Shown: positions 1 through 8,379 of the stretch, in pieces
How the letters are laid out: each line of letters begins with the position of its first letter
Numbering within the stretch: position 1 is the stretch's first letter
NCBI GenBank assembly: GCA_040414495.1
Contig: JBEDUI010000126.1
Span: 1 to 41,706 of the forward strand
Length of the DNA stretch: 41,706 nt
Direction of reading: 5' to 3'
Source of the DNA: DATAVB01 sp040414495
GTDB taxonomy: Bacteria; Actinomycetota; Actinomycetes; Mycobacteriales; QHCD01
The notes under the pieces: generated by a model
What the model was told of the DNA's origin: nothing
Seen by the model: the letters and a program-made list of their open reading frames with translations, nothing else
The model's database searches: none
Made by a program: the position numbers and the translations under genes

Positions 1-522
1 CTGGTTGTGGTCACCGGCCTGCCCGGATCCGGGAAGACGACGCTCTCTCACAGACTCGCGCGGACGATCGGCTGTCCGGCGATCTGCCGCGATGAGATCA
101 AGGAGGGCATGGTGCACGCTCATGGACCCGGATTCACCGCCGCGGTCGCAGATCCGCTGACGCGCCGCACCTATCCTCTTTTCTTCGATGTCGTACGGCT
201 GCTGCTCGACGGTGGCGTAACGGTCGTCGCGGAGGCGGCATGGCAGCACCCACAGTGGGAGCGCGGGCTCGCACCGCTGGCGACGTCGGCCGATCTCAGG
301 GTCATCCGGTGTCACACGTCGCACGAGGAGAGGCTGCGGCGGCGACAGCAGCGGCTTGAGAAGGTGGCCACCCGAGCTGCGCACAACGACCGGGGTTCGC
401 ACAGCCCCGAAAAGCCCACAGCCTGGGAGGCCATCCACATCAATGCGCCCACACTCGACGTCGACACCAGCGACGGGTACGTCCCCGAACTTGACCGGAT
501 CGTTGCCTTCATCAACAGATGA
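1..522 (+). CDS. P-loop nucleotide/sugar kinase-like ATPase (5' end outside window)
   Basis: The reading frame is open to the first base, and the residues before the first internal GTG (L-V-V-V-T) are the hydrophobic strand that normally precedes a Walker A loop, so the gene begins upstream of the window. The Walker A motif is GLPGSGKTT, followed by the helix LSHRLA. An acidic DE pair (CRDEIKEGM) and the strand VTVVAEAAW follow, then a basic stretch VIRCHTSHEERLRRR typical of the lid of small AAA_33/zeta-type or gluconokinase-like kinases. About 173 residues are visible, close to a full small kinase. The substrate cannot be told. It stands alone; the next 1.5 kb is transposon debris. Confidence 0.6.
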   Translation: MVVVTGLPGSGKTTLSHRLARTIGCPAICRDEIKEGMVHAHGPGFTAAVADPLTRRTYPLFFDVVRLLLDGGVTVVAEAAWQHPQWERGLAPLATSADLRVIRCHTSHEERLRRRQQRLEKVATRAAHNDRGSHSPEKPTAWEAIHINAPTLDVDTSDGYVPELDRIVAFINR

Positions 523-595
523 GCTGCGGCGACCATCCGGCGGGCTGCCCGATTCGCATACAATGCCGCTGCCTTACATACGGCAGGCCGGTGGG

Positions 596-800
596 CTGGA
601 ACTAAGCCACCGCCAACACACCCGCGTCGAGGACGCATCCGGGAGGCGAAGACGACCAGACTACGGAGTCCACCGTGCCGCAGCGCCAACGAGAACGCCG
701 CCTTGCTCAGCATCGTGCTCACCCCGACCGACCTGATCTGCTGGCCCAAACTCGTCTGCTGCGCCGATGTCCCCGACCTGCCGCCGCGCATTTCAAGGTG
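596..800 (+). mobile_element. IS1380-family transposase C-terminal remnant
   Basis: The translation starts RQHTRVED and, after a one-base loss near position 632, continues as RIREAKTTRLRS and then ENAALLSIVLTPTDLICW and PKLVCCADVPDL. From memory of the family this matches the C-terminal part of IS1380-type transposases, whose conserved run resembles VEDRIRxAKxTGLRNLP ... LTAxDLVCWTKL. No upstream transposase domain is present, so this is only a tail fragment. It is the first of several unrelated transposon scraps in the first 2 kb. Confidence 0.6.
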
Positions 801-813
801 ACCGCAGCTGCTA

Positions 814-995
814 ATTGAAAGTGACGATTCCTGGCTGGCCGAGAGCATGGATCAGCCGCATGTCGTGGAGGGGTTGGATCAGGTGTGCCGGCGGCTTGGC
901 CGGGTGCCGCGCCGGCGGCGGTTTGACCGGATGAGCACCGTGGTCGAGCCGCATTCTGGTCGGTTGCTGGCCTCGTTCGCTCCGGTGGCGATGCA
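814..995 (+). mobile_element. IS21-family transposase (IstA) internal fragment
   Basis: The translation contains VEGLDQVCRRLGRVPRRRR, then FDRMSTVVEPHSGRLLASFAPVAMHDAV. It resembles the IstA segment RRWRFDRMATVxxPxTGxxxASFAxVAKHYGV. Both ends are missing: the similarity begins without an N-terminal domain and stops at about position 995, where the opposite-strand NUDIX pseudogene begins. It is a dead fragment, probably from a different copy than the IstA piece further downstream. Confidence 0.55.
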
Positions 996-1009
996 CGATG
1001 CGGTCGGGT

Positions 1010-1457
1010 CGTGTTTGTCTCCTCGCACATCCTTCGGCGCCACGGTTCGAAGTCGTCAGGATGGCGATGCGCTCGACGGTCACGAACTCGACTTCGCTGG
1101 TTTCGCTGCTCGTGCGCAGTTTGCCGGCGCGCATTTGGGTTGTTAGGCAGATTGAGAACTGCTGGCGCGCTTCGCCGTCGTCGTAAGCCATGACATGATT
1201 CGCGTTGCTTTAGATACCGAGCAGCCCGGTCCCTCAACGTCGATGCCGTCTCTTCTTTGGTCTCACATACGAGGGCCTGGGCGACAGGCTGTCACAACTC
1301 GATTCCACCGCCTGGGCACCGCCCACAGGTTGTTATCCGTGCGGTGTGCAAGGAGGCGGCTCGCACCGGTCTCGTCGGGCACCACCGCGGTCACCGATGG
1401 GACCATGCTGTTGGCCTTCGGCGCGGCAGGGTCGTTGAAGTAATCGATGCGGGCCAT
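1010..1457 (-). pseudogene. NUDIX hydrolase pseudogene (several frameshifts)
   Basis: Read on the minus strand, the frame opens with MARIDYFNDPAAPKANSMVP and runs through SVTAVVPDETG and HRTDNNLWAVP, the usual start of an actinobacterial NUDIX hydrolase. It then shifts frame. Read across the shifts, the DNA gives GGGIEL, then SLSQALVCETKEET, then GIDVEG, which fits the Nudix box pattern Gx5Ex7REUxEExGU. Further on, HVMAYDDGEARQQFSIC and LRTSSETSEVEFVTVERIAIL match the C-terminal half. At least two frameshifts and one premature stop make it non-functional. It is flanked on both sides by IS21 pieces, so insertions probably broke it. Confidence 0.72.
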
Positions 1458-1481
1458 GGGCGGTTCAACCGAGAGGTGGCG

Positions 1482-2067
1482 ATGATCGAGGTGCGGGAGA
1501 TCCTGCGGTTGTGGGTGGATGGCCGGTCGTTGCGGGAGATCACGAGGATGTCGGCGGTGGACCGGAAGACGGTCCGCTGGTATGTGGAGGCAGGGTAGGC
1601 GTGTGGCCTGTACCGCGCCGAGGGTGTTGGCCAGTTGATCGAGGACTTGATTGGTGCGGCGATCGGCTGGGAGCGTCCGGACCGGCCGCGGGGACTGGAT
1701 CGGCGTGAGAAACCGTTGCTGCGCAGCGAAACCAGATCACTGCGTGGTTGGAGCAGAATCTGACATTGACCAAGGCGAATATTCTGCTCGGGCGACGCAG
1801 TGCGGTGGTGTCGTATCGCACCTTGCACCGGTTTGCCATGGCAGAGTTTGGTTTTGGTGCGAAACGTGCCACGGTGCGGGTGGTTGACGGTGGACCGGGT
1901 CAGGAGTGCGGGTTGATTTTGGGCAGCTCGGGACCATCGACGACGGCATTCTTGGTCGCCGGCGACTGGTTTGGGGGTTGATCTTCGCCGCGGTGTATTC
2001 GCGGCATGTGTTTGTTTATCCGACGTACCGGCAGACGCTGACCGCGGTGGGGCGCCGTCAGCGGTAG
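1482..2067 (+). mobile_element. IS21-family IstA remnant, N-terminal half
   Basis: It starts MIEVREILRLWVDGRSLREI and RMSAVDRKTVRWYVEAG, the N-terminal helix-turn-helix of IS21-type IstA. An in-frame TAG at 1596-1598 then interrupts it. The similarity continues in other frames: LTKANILLGRRSAVVSYRTL, then HRFAMAEFGFGAKRATVRV, and near 1980-2030 the strand LIFAAVYSRHVFVYPTYRQT. The catalytic core is incomplete and no istB partner follows. It is a decayed fragment. Confidence 0.7.
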
Positions 2068-2542
2068 CGTCAACCAGGTGTTGCGCGACGGCACCGTGCA
2101 CACGACCCGGCAGCCCGGCGACATCATCGTTCTGCCGGCGCTCGGGCCGCTCGACATATGGGCGAAGAACTACGTGGACTTGCCGCTGTCCGACGCGGTC
2201 GATGCCGCCCCTGGCCGCCGATCTACGCGCCTGGAACGAGTCGCTCACGCCAATCGACATCGCCGACCTGCACGAATTGGCCACGCTCGTCCCGGCATGA
2301 CCGTCACCGAACTCTGACCACGCGGCGCGCCGTGGCATGCCCGGCGTATAGATCTGCAGGGGGCGGCTGTTCATCGCACGGCGTGATTCGAGGGGCATCG
2401 TGTGACGGCCTGTGCTGGGAAGCGGGTGGCCGCGCCCGAGGGTTCTGCCTGACGGCGGGCGCAGCCACTCGGTCAACTCTTTCAGGCCCCTCTCACTCGG
2501 GCACTCCGCCTATGGAGTACTTCGAAACGTTGAATGTCGTAC
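2068..2542. other. Gene-free stretch with one unrecognised decayed coding trace
   Basis: The plus strand carries a protein-like run from about 2070, NQVLRDGTVHTTRQPGDIIV, then LPALGPLDIWAKNYVDLPL, and after a frame change PLAADLRAWNESLTPIDIAD up to a stop near 2300. It reads like the broken end of a real gene but I do not recognise the family. From 2300 to 2542 I see nothing I can support; it is the region downstream of the GH12-like gene that follows. Confidence 0.35.
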
Positions 2543-3454
2543 TCACCCGACGGTCGCATTGATCCCGTAACTTGACACCGCGAATGTCGTATTGTCCGCG
2601 GAAGTGATCTCCCACCCCGTATTCATTTGCGAGATGATGGGGTTCGAGATGTAGCCGTTGGTCACCAACCAATCAAGCCCGGCCTTGATATCGATGGTGC
2701 CGGACGTCTGCTGGGCGCAGGTGCCGCTGCCGCCAGAACCGTCAAGAACAAAGATGATCTCCGCCCCGGGTCCTCCGTACCGATGCACTGTCCAGTTCTG
2801 GCCGTCCAGCACAGCTGTGCCAAGCACGGTGCTGCCGTATGCGCCGGGGTCGCATCTGCCCTGGGTATCCGCCCAAAACATGACGTCATTGCTCCAGTTG
2901 CCCCAGATATCTGGCGCGAATTCTGCGATCGTGTTCGCATCGCGCGGCGTGGACTCGCTATATGTCACCGACAACGACGACAACGACGACAACGGCGACA
3001 ACGGCGTGTCGGTGGGGTTTGAGCAACCAGCCCAACCGCTGCCGCACCAATCATTAGTGAGCTGCTGCACGTTAGCGAATGTCTGGACTCCGGTGTACCC
3101 GTAAGGAACGTCATCGGCCGCGACGCTCCAGCTGCCAGGGTCGGTCGCGGTAATGGTCTGAGTCGTGCCCTGCTGGGCGCCGACGTTCTGGTTGGAGACG
3201 TACGTGTCGAAGCCGTTGGACATGGGAATGTTGGAATACGCGTACGGCCCGCAGTTCTGGCCGATGGTGGCGGTGCAGGTGGCAGAGCTGCCCACCTCGG
3301 AAATCGGGCCGGCCGCCTGGGCCGGCGTGGCGGCCACCGAGGCCAGAGCCAGGACCAGTCCGCAGGCCGCCGCCAACACAGCGACCAGAGATCGCCACCG
3401 ACGACCCACACGTGCCCCTGTTCCTACCCCACGAAGTCTGAAACTCCCTGACAC
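2543..3454 (-). CDS. Secreted GH12-like protein, paralogue 1 (nucleophile position is Asp)
   Basis: Start chosen at the GTG at 3454, with AGAGGTG about 8 bases upstream; this gives 303 residues. A Sec signal peptide (basic start, then LVAVLAAACGLVLALASVA and ATPAQAAG) indicates export. The rest follows the GH12 / concanavalin-A-like fold layout shared with three paralogues in this window: an early aromatic- and Cys-rich part, a Ser-Leu linker (LSPLSSLSSLS), the strand DVMFWADTQGR, then WTVHRYGG, a strand-helix part with LDWLVTNGYIS, and NTGWEITS near the end. In GH12 enzymes the nucleophile is the Glu of a 'E-x-M-I-W' strand; here that position is Asp (about residue 190), while the second Glu (GWEI, about 282) remains. 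It may be a binding protein or an altered hydrolase. Fold assignment is by motif only. Confidence 0.6.
   Translation of the reverse strand: MSGSFRLRGVGTGARVGRRWRSLVAVLAAACGLVLALASVAATPAQAAGPISEVGSSATCTATIGQNCGPYAYSNIPMSNGFDTYVSNQNVGAQQGTTQTITATDPGSWSVAADDVPYGYTGVQTFANVQQLTNDWCGSGWAGCSNPTDTPLSPLSSLSSLSVTYSESTPRDANTIAEFAPDIWGNWSNDVMFWADTQGRCDPGAYGSTVLGTAVLDGQNWTVHRYGGPGAEIIFVLDGSGGSGTCAQQTSGTIDIKAGLDWLVTNGYISNPIISQMNTGWEITSADNTTFAVSSYGINATVG
2969..3009. repeat. Nine-base microsatellite in GH12-like paralogue 1
   Basis: The unit is close to GACAACGAC, repeated about four times with small changes. On the coding strand it specifies the Leu-Ser-Ser linker (LSPLSSLSSLS) that the other three paralogues lack. 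Unit length is a multiple of three, so copy-number change would keep the frame. Confidence 0.7.
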
Positions 3455-3640
3455 TACGAACACCTCTTTTCTGAACCTGATATGCACCTACTCCGCCGAA
3501 CCGTTCGACACCTCCTCGTCATTCACTGTCGGTTCCTTGCTCTACCGCAATTACCGAGAAACCATAGACGGCCGGGCATGGCACCTCCATGGATTAGTGA
3601 ACGCCGCCAACAAGAAGCCGCCATAAAAACGAGGAACGGT

Positions 3641-4381
3641 TCATTGCGCAAACCAGTTCTTCTGGGTGTGCTTTGGTTCCGGAGTTTTGCAGATGGCCGC
3701 CTTGAGTGCCGCCCATTCGACCGCGTTGGCGATAACTCGGCGAATTTCGGCCTGGTGATAAATCGGATAATGCTGATCGCCCGGGCTGAAATGGAAAATG
3801 CGTCCCTGACCACGACGGAACGTCGCACCACCGCGGAAAATCTCGCCACCCTCGAACGAGCTCACAAAAATCAGCTCGTCCGGCTGCGGAATGTCGAAAT
3901 ACTCCGCATACGTCTCGTGCTCCGCAATGATGATCGGGCTCGGCACATCACGGGTGATCGGATGACCCGGCGCCACCGTCCAGACCAGCTCCCGGTCACC
4001 GTCGTCGCGCCATTCCAACGAGCACGTCGTGCCGAGCAGCTTGATCAGAATCTTCGAGAAGTGCGCCGAGTGCAGCGCGATCAGGCCCATGCCGCCGAGC
4101 ACCCGCTGGCGTACCCGCTCCGCGATTTCGTCGGACACCTCGCCGTGCTTCGCGTGACCCCACCAGGTCAGCACGTCGGTCTGGTCGAGAACCTCCTCGG
4201 TCAGACTGTGCTCGGGCTGGTCCTGCGTCGCCGTACGGACCGTCACCCGGTCGCCCAGATACTCGCTGATGCCGTCCGCGACCGCACCGTGAATGCCCTC
4301 CGGGTACCGCTCCTTCACCGCGGTCTCGGTGGTGTCGTGGAAATTCTCGTTCCACACGGTGACCCGGATGGGGCCGTCCAC
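3641..4381 (-). CDS. ThuA-domain protein (trehalose-utilisation family)
   Basis: A 246-residue protein starting at GTG. The N-terminus IRVTVWNENFHD, the central strands VLTWWGHAKHGEV and MGLIALHSAHFSK, the segment WTVAPGHPITRDVPSP and the end GRIFHFSPGDQHYPIYH are the hallmarks of the ThuA-like class I glutamine-amidotransferase-like fold. ThuA proteins occur in sugar catabolic operons, with roles proposed in oxidation or isomerisation of keto-disaccharides, but the reaction is not settled. No signal peptide is visible, so it is cytoplasmic. It lies between two secreted GH12-like genes on the same strand, with gaps of about 180 bases on each side, which ties it to the carbohydrate locus. Confidence 0.85.
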   Translation of the reverse strand: MDGPIRVTVWNENFHDTTETAVKERYPEGIHGAVADGISEYLGDRVTVRTATQDQPEHSLTEEVLDQTDVLTWWGHAKHGEVSDEIAERVRQRVLGGMGLIALHSAHFSKILIKLLGTTCSLEWRDDGDRELVWTVAPGHPITRDVPSPIIIAEHETYAEYFDIPQPDELIFVSSFEGGEIFRGGATFRRGQGRIFHFSPGDQHYPIYHQAEIRRVIANAVEWAALKAAICKTPEPKHTQKNWFAQ

Positions 4382-4562
4382 TCTCGCTCATACCACTCCT
4401 CGTTGACGAACCTGTGCGATCAGAGGCCGACGGAATTGCCCAGGCTCACCGGCCACAGGCGCGGGCCGACACTATGGCGGCACGCATCAGTGCGAAGCTG
4501 TACCTTGTCTGCGGCCTCTGTCAGGACCGACACCCCATGCCGCGTGCACGAAATATGCCCAG

Positions 4563-5381
4563 CTAACAACCCTCGATGGCAACGTGCGGCGGACTGATCG
4601 AGAAATTCGTGACGTCGTACCGCACCGTGCCACCTCCGGTCCGTACGACCTCAATGCCGTAGTCGACCTGGCCAAGCGTGGACGTGCTCGCGAGGCGGCC
4701 CTGATGGATCAGGTAGTTAAAGAAATCGGTCAAGGTCAGCGTGCCAGATGGGTACGCCTGTCGGTTGGTGGGGACAAAGGCGAGGTACCTGTTACTGGAC
4801 GTTGCCCATAGGTCCCAGGTCTGGCCACTAATTGTCAGGTTCGCCGCTACGACACTTCCTGACGGCCGCTGTCCGTGGTTGTCGGTCCAGATCATCACTT
4901 CGCTGGACCCCGCGGACGCGACCCCGTTCAGCCAAATATCGTAGTCATACTCGTATATGCCCACGTTTGGTCCGTGGCCGGCATAGGAGCTGGTAATTTT
5001 TGGGTAGTTCGATAGTGGTGGCTCGTAGCCCGTGCACCAGTTGTGGTAGTCGACGTGCACATTCGGGCCGGTCTTTACGGCGGTATCGGCGTCGGCGGGT
5101 GTTGTGGCCTCGACGTACCAGGAGTTGTGACTGCAGACGTTCATGGTCTGGGTGATGTCGTAGCCGGCGGCGTTCCACATATTGTTATCGACAATGTAGG
5201 GGCTGTCGCCCGGGTGATAGATGCCCGGGCCGGTTCGGCCGTTGCCGCGCCCCGATGTAGTGTACGAAGGATTGGTGCACGTATGTTGCGTCGGAGTTGC
5301 AGCGGCAGCTGGCTCCGCAACCATAAACAAGGCCAGCGGTAAGACGCTGAATACAAGCGGCATGACTTTGGCGAAACGCAT
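4563..5381 (-). CDS. Secreted GH12-like protein, paralogue 2
   Basis: Start chosen at the ATG at 5381, with GGAG seven bases upstream, giving 272 residues that begin MRFAKVMPLVFSVLPLALF and a cleavage region VAEPAAAA: a good Sec signal. The mature part shows YEYDYDIWLNG, SEVMIWTDNHGQRPSG, ISGQTWDLWA and DYGIEVVRTGGG. Both Glu residues expected for a retaining GH12 enzyme are present, in EVMIW (about 161) and GIEV (about 244). GH12 enzymes are endo-beta-glucanases or xyloglucanases; the real substrate is unknown. The frame could start further upstream at 5531, but then the signal peptide would be buried. It is divergent from the glucose-dehydrogenase-like unit across a 458-base intergenic region. 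Confidence 0.62.
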   Translation of the reverse strand: MRFAKVMPLVFSVLPLALFMVAEPAAAATPTQHTCTNPSYTTSGRGNGRTGPGIYHPGDSPYIVDNNMWNAAGYDITQTMNVCSHNSWYVEATTPADADTAVKTGPNVHVDYHNWCTGYEPPLSNYPKITSSYAGHGPNVGIYEYDYDIWLNGVASAGSSEVMIWTDNHGQRPSGSVVAANLTISGQTWDLWATSSNRYLAFVPTNRQAYPSGTLTLTDFFNYLIHQGRLASTSTLGQVDYGIEVVRTGGGTVRYDVTNFSISPPHVAIEGC

Positions 5382-5839
5382 CTTGCATCTCCAATCCATG
5401 AGTATCGGATTAGTTGCCTTGTACTCGACGATCGTGTCCAGCAGAATCCACAGGATTCTGACCTGCCGAGCGGGAGGCCTTGCTACGGCAGGAAGCGACT
5501 CCCGCCATCCTGGCCCCATACGCGCTGCCACATGATCGGGTCGACGACTTGGCCCTGGCCGTGCACCATGAACAACCGACGATCAGAAGGGCGCATGTCG
5601 GCGCATTGAGCTGTTCGAGTCAGATATTTATTTGGACTCGAAACATATACTTCAATGGCTGATAATACAAGGGTTGTAGCCAATCTCCTCAGAACCGCCC
5701 TCTGGAAACGGCCATACTAATTACCTTGTGGCATCGTCCAATGACCTGATAAGTTATCACCGTGAACTATTGTGGCAGCGGGGGCCAGAGGGAACGCCTG
5801 ACCGCCGGCGGGGTCGACCTGCACCCGACGAGTTGAGCC
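5382..5839. other. Divergent intergenic region of the sugar locus
   Basis: No convincing gene lies here. The part around 5610-5720 is clearly AT-richer than its surroundings and holds an inverted repeat described separately. It must contain the promoters of the leftward GH12-like gene and of the rightward five-gene unit. Confidence 0.5.
5614..5642. promoter_or_regulatory. Inverted repeat, candidate operator
   Basis: TTCGAGTC at 5614-5621 and GACTCGAA at 5635-5642 form a perfect 8-base inverted repeat with a 13-base AT-rich spacer. There is no T-run after it, so an operator is more likely than a terminator. Its place between divergent units, about 200 bases before the unit carrying the ROK regulator, makes that regulator the first candidate to bind it. 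This is inference. Confidence 0.4.
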
Positions 5840-6970
5840 GTGGCTGTTCTCGTGCATACGACTGAGGCAATTGCCTATGTGCCAGCAGCGAAGCGCGTCG
5901 AACTCGTGCCGTCCCGCGACCCGGGTCGGCCCGCGCCGGATCAGGTCCGGATACAAACAATGCTCGTTGGCTTCTGTGGCACGGATCGCGAGATCGTCCA
6001 CGGCCAGCTGGGTAGGCTCCCACCAGGATCCGACCACCTCGTGCTGGGTCATGAAATGGTCGGTGTCGTGGCTGAGGTGGGCGACCGCGCCACCGATCTG
6101 CGACCTGGACAGTTGGTCACGGCGATGGTGCGCAGCGCCTGCCGGCGTTGCGTGCCTTGCGCTCTCGGGCGTCCTGATTATTGTCTGAGCGGTCAATACT
6201 CCGAATTTGGAATTGCCGGACTCGACGGTTTCGCCCAACCGGCCATCAACATTTGCAGCTCGATGGTGGTTCCGGTTCCTCGTGAAGTTGCGTCATTCGC
6301 GGTACTGACAGAGCCGTTGGCGGTCGTCGTCAAAGCATTGGATCAGGCATCGACCGTGCTCGCCCGCATCCCCGGCCGCCTGTCAGACACGCCTAGATGG
6401 GGTGAGGGCCTGCACGCAGTCGTAGCCGGTGCAGGCACGATCGGTGTGCTTTCCACATACTTGTTGAGTGATCGCGGATTTACGGTCACGACCCTCGACG
6501 TTCAGCCGGCCGGGTCCGCCGCCGCCCGCCTAGTCCAACAGGCCGACGCACAGTACGTCCAGGTTTCGTCGGAGGATGCGCGCTCCGCCGCGCAGTCAGT
6601 GGGACCGGCCGATGTTGTGCTCGAGGCAACCGGCGATGCGCGCCTCGCATTCGAACTGCTGCGGACTCTCGCACCGGGCGCGGTGATGGTGTGGATCGGC
6701 TCGTCGGGCCATGACGGCCGCGCTGCTGAGAGCTTCGACATCGGACGGGCGCAGCGCCGTGCAGTGGCCAACCATCACGCCGTCATCGGTACGGTCAACG
6801 CGTCACGATCCGACTTCGCGGAGGCCATCAAGGCGCTGGGTGCGCTCACCCGGCGGGCCGGCTTCGCCGGGATTATCACCTCGGTGTTGCCGCCGGAGCG
6901 ATTCGCGGAGGCGATCGCGCCACGGCGGGACGCGATCAAGCAGGTCGTCGCCTTTGATTGGAGGGGGTGA
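5840..6970 (+). CDS. Zinc-dependent glucose 1-dehydrogenase-like enzyme
   Basis: A 376-residue medium-chain dehydrogenase. GFCGTDREIVHGQLG and HLVLGHEMVGVV carry the catalytic-zinc ligands (Cys, then His-Glu), and CRRCVPCALGRPDYC is the structural zinc loop with its Cys residues. LTEPLAVVVKAL follows, then the nucleotide-binding loop GAGTIGVLSTYLL. The order and the 'C-G-T-D-R-E' motif match the glucose dehydrogenase type known best from archaea (oxidation of aldoses to lactones with NAD(P)) rather than ethanol dehydrogenases. The GTG start at 5840 lacks a strong ribosome site; a GTG four codons later is possible. It ends three bases before the ROK gene and opens the five-gene unit. Confidence 0.8.
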   Translation: MAVLVHTTEAIAYVPAAKRVELVPSRDPGRPAPDQVRIQTMLVGFCGTDREIVHGQLGRLPPGSDHLVLGHEMVGVVAEVGDRATDLRPGQLVTAMVRSACRRCVPCALGRPDYCLSGQYSEFGIAGLDGFAQPAINICSSMVVPVPREVASFAVLTEPLAVVVKALDQASTVLARIPGRLSDTPRWGEGLHAVVAGAGTIGVLSTYLLSDRGFTVTTLDVQPAGSAAARLVQQADAQYVQVSSEDARSAAQSVGPADVVLEATGDARLAFELLRTLAPGAVMVWIGSSGHDGRAAESFDIGRAQRRAVANHHAVIGTVNASRSDFAEAIKALGALTRRAGFAGIITSVLPPERFAEAIAPRRDAIKQVVAFDWRG

Positions 6971-6973
6971 GCT

Positions 6974-8296
6974 GTGGCCGAACGGACTGATCGTTCCGAG
7001 GAGGCCGTCCTGGCAGAGACCACCGCATCGAATAGTGGGGGACGTACATTGCCGAAGCAGCCCAAGACGCGCCGGCGGCAGGATCTGCGTCACGTCGATC
7101 TGTCGGTGATGCGTGACGTCAACCGAGCCCTCGTCCTGGACACGGTCAAACGTGAGGGTCCCCTTTCCCGGGTCGCCATCGCCAACGCCAGCAGGCTCGC
7201 CAAACCCACCGTGTCCGGCATCGTGGACGAGCTCATCACCGAGGGGCTCATCACCGAGATCGGGCCCGATCCGGGAACGTCCGGCGCCGGACGACCGCCC
7301 GTGTTGCTCGAGTTCAACGCCCGATCCCACTACGTGGTGGGGATACATATCGGCGTCGAGAACACGATCATTTCGCTCGCCGACGCGGCCGGGAGCGAGA
7401 TCGATCGGCTGCAGTGTCCGACGCCACGCGGCGACGCGGTCGACGTGCTGCAGGAGATCGCCGATGCGATGGAGAGAGTGCTCGATCATGGTCGCATTGC
7501 GCGTCGCCGCCTCGCCGCCCTGGGCGTCTGCGTCGCGGGCGTTGTCGATCAACGGACCGGTCGCTGCCTTTTCGCGCCGAACCTGGGCTGGCGCGATGTG
7601 CCCGTGCGTGACATTCTCGCCGGCAGACTGGACCTGCCGACCTTTGTCCACAACACGGTCCAGGCGGCCGCCGTGGCCGAGGACATTGAGGGTGCTGGCC
7701 GCAATTGCGGTGATGTCGTCCTTCTATACAGCGGATTGGGTGTCGGGGCAGGTGTATTGCATGACGGCCGCATCTTTCACGGCGCGGCGGGACTAGCCGG
7801 GGAGATCGGGCACTGTGTCATTCCTGGCGCCACGGAGGTATGCGGATGCGGCAAGACCGGATGCGTGGAAACGCTGGCATCCGCTCCAGCGGTTGCCCGC
7901 TTCGCCCGTCGAGCAGTCGCTGATGGCCGTAAAACCCGGTTGGCGCGGCTCGGCGAGGACATAACCGCCATCGACGTCGCAGCGGCCGCGCAGGCCGGCG
8001 ACGCAGTAGCGATTGAGATTCTGGCCCATGCCGGTGAAGCGCTCGGCATTGCGGCATCCTGGCTGATAAATCTGCTCAACCCTGAAGTCCTCGTCATCGG
8101 CGGCGGCCTCGTCGGTGCTGGCGATCCGTTGCTGGAGCCGTTCCGGCGGGCAATATCGGCGAACGCACTCCCCCAGGCTGCAGACCGCGTGGTCGTCCGG
8201 CCCTGGGCCCTCGGCAAAGACGCCAAAATACGTGGAGCGGTGCTACTTGCTTTGCAGCGCTCGGATCAGTATTACCGCCTCGTTTTCGGACTCTGA
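6974..8296 (+). CDS. ROK-family transcriptional regulator
   Basis: Starts at GTG 6974 with GAGGGGGTGA directly upstream. The 440 residues begin with about 40 polar residues, then a winged helix-turn-helix (VKREGPLSRVAIANASRLAK, PTVSGIVDELITEGLI), and from about residue 110 a ROK domain: VVGIHIGVENT, the DGRIFHGAAGLAGEIGH segment, and the zinc loop CGCGKTGCVETLAS. The ROK fold is sugar-kinase-like and senses sugars or sugar phosphates; with an HTH in front it acts as a DNA-binding repressor or activator (NagC/Mlc/XylR type). It sits second in the unit it probably controls. Confidence 0.9.
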   Translation: MAERTDRSEEAVLAETTASNSGGRTLPKQPKTRRRQDLRHVDLSVMRDVNRALVLDTVKREGPLSRVAIANASRLAKPTVSGIVDELITEGLITEIGPDPGTSGAGRPPVLLEFNARSHYVVGIHIGVENTIISLADAAGSEIDRLQCPTPRGDAVDVLQEIADAMERVLDHGRIARRRLAALGVCVAGVVDQRTGRCLFAPNLGWRDVPVRDILAGRLDLPTFVHNTVQAAAVAEDIEGAGRNCGDVVLLYSGLGVGAGVLHDGRIFHGAAGLAGEIGHCVIPGATEVCGCGKTGCVETLASAPAVARFARRAVADGRKTRLARLGEDITAIDVAAAAQAGDAVAIEILAHAGEALGIAASWLINLLNPEVLVIGGGLVGAGDPLLEPFRRAISANALPQAADRVVVRPWALGKDAKIRGAVLLALQRSDQYYRLVFGL

Positions 8297-8379
8297 TGAA
8301 CAGGTGTTGGCGTCCGCTAAAACACGGTACTTGCCGCGGCAATTGAGATCTTCACAACGTCGATGAGCGGAGCCACTAC

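Noticed and set aside
1391..2476. A 361-codon open frame on the minus strand
   Set aside because: It is antisense to the IS21 remnant, and its translation has no family features.
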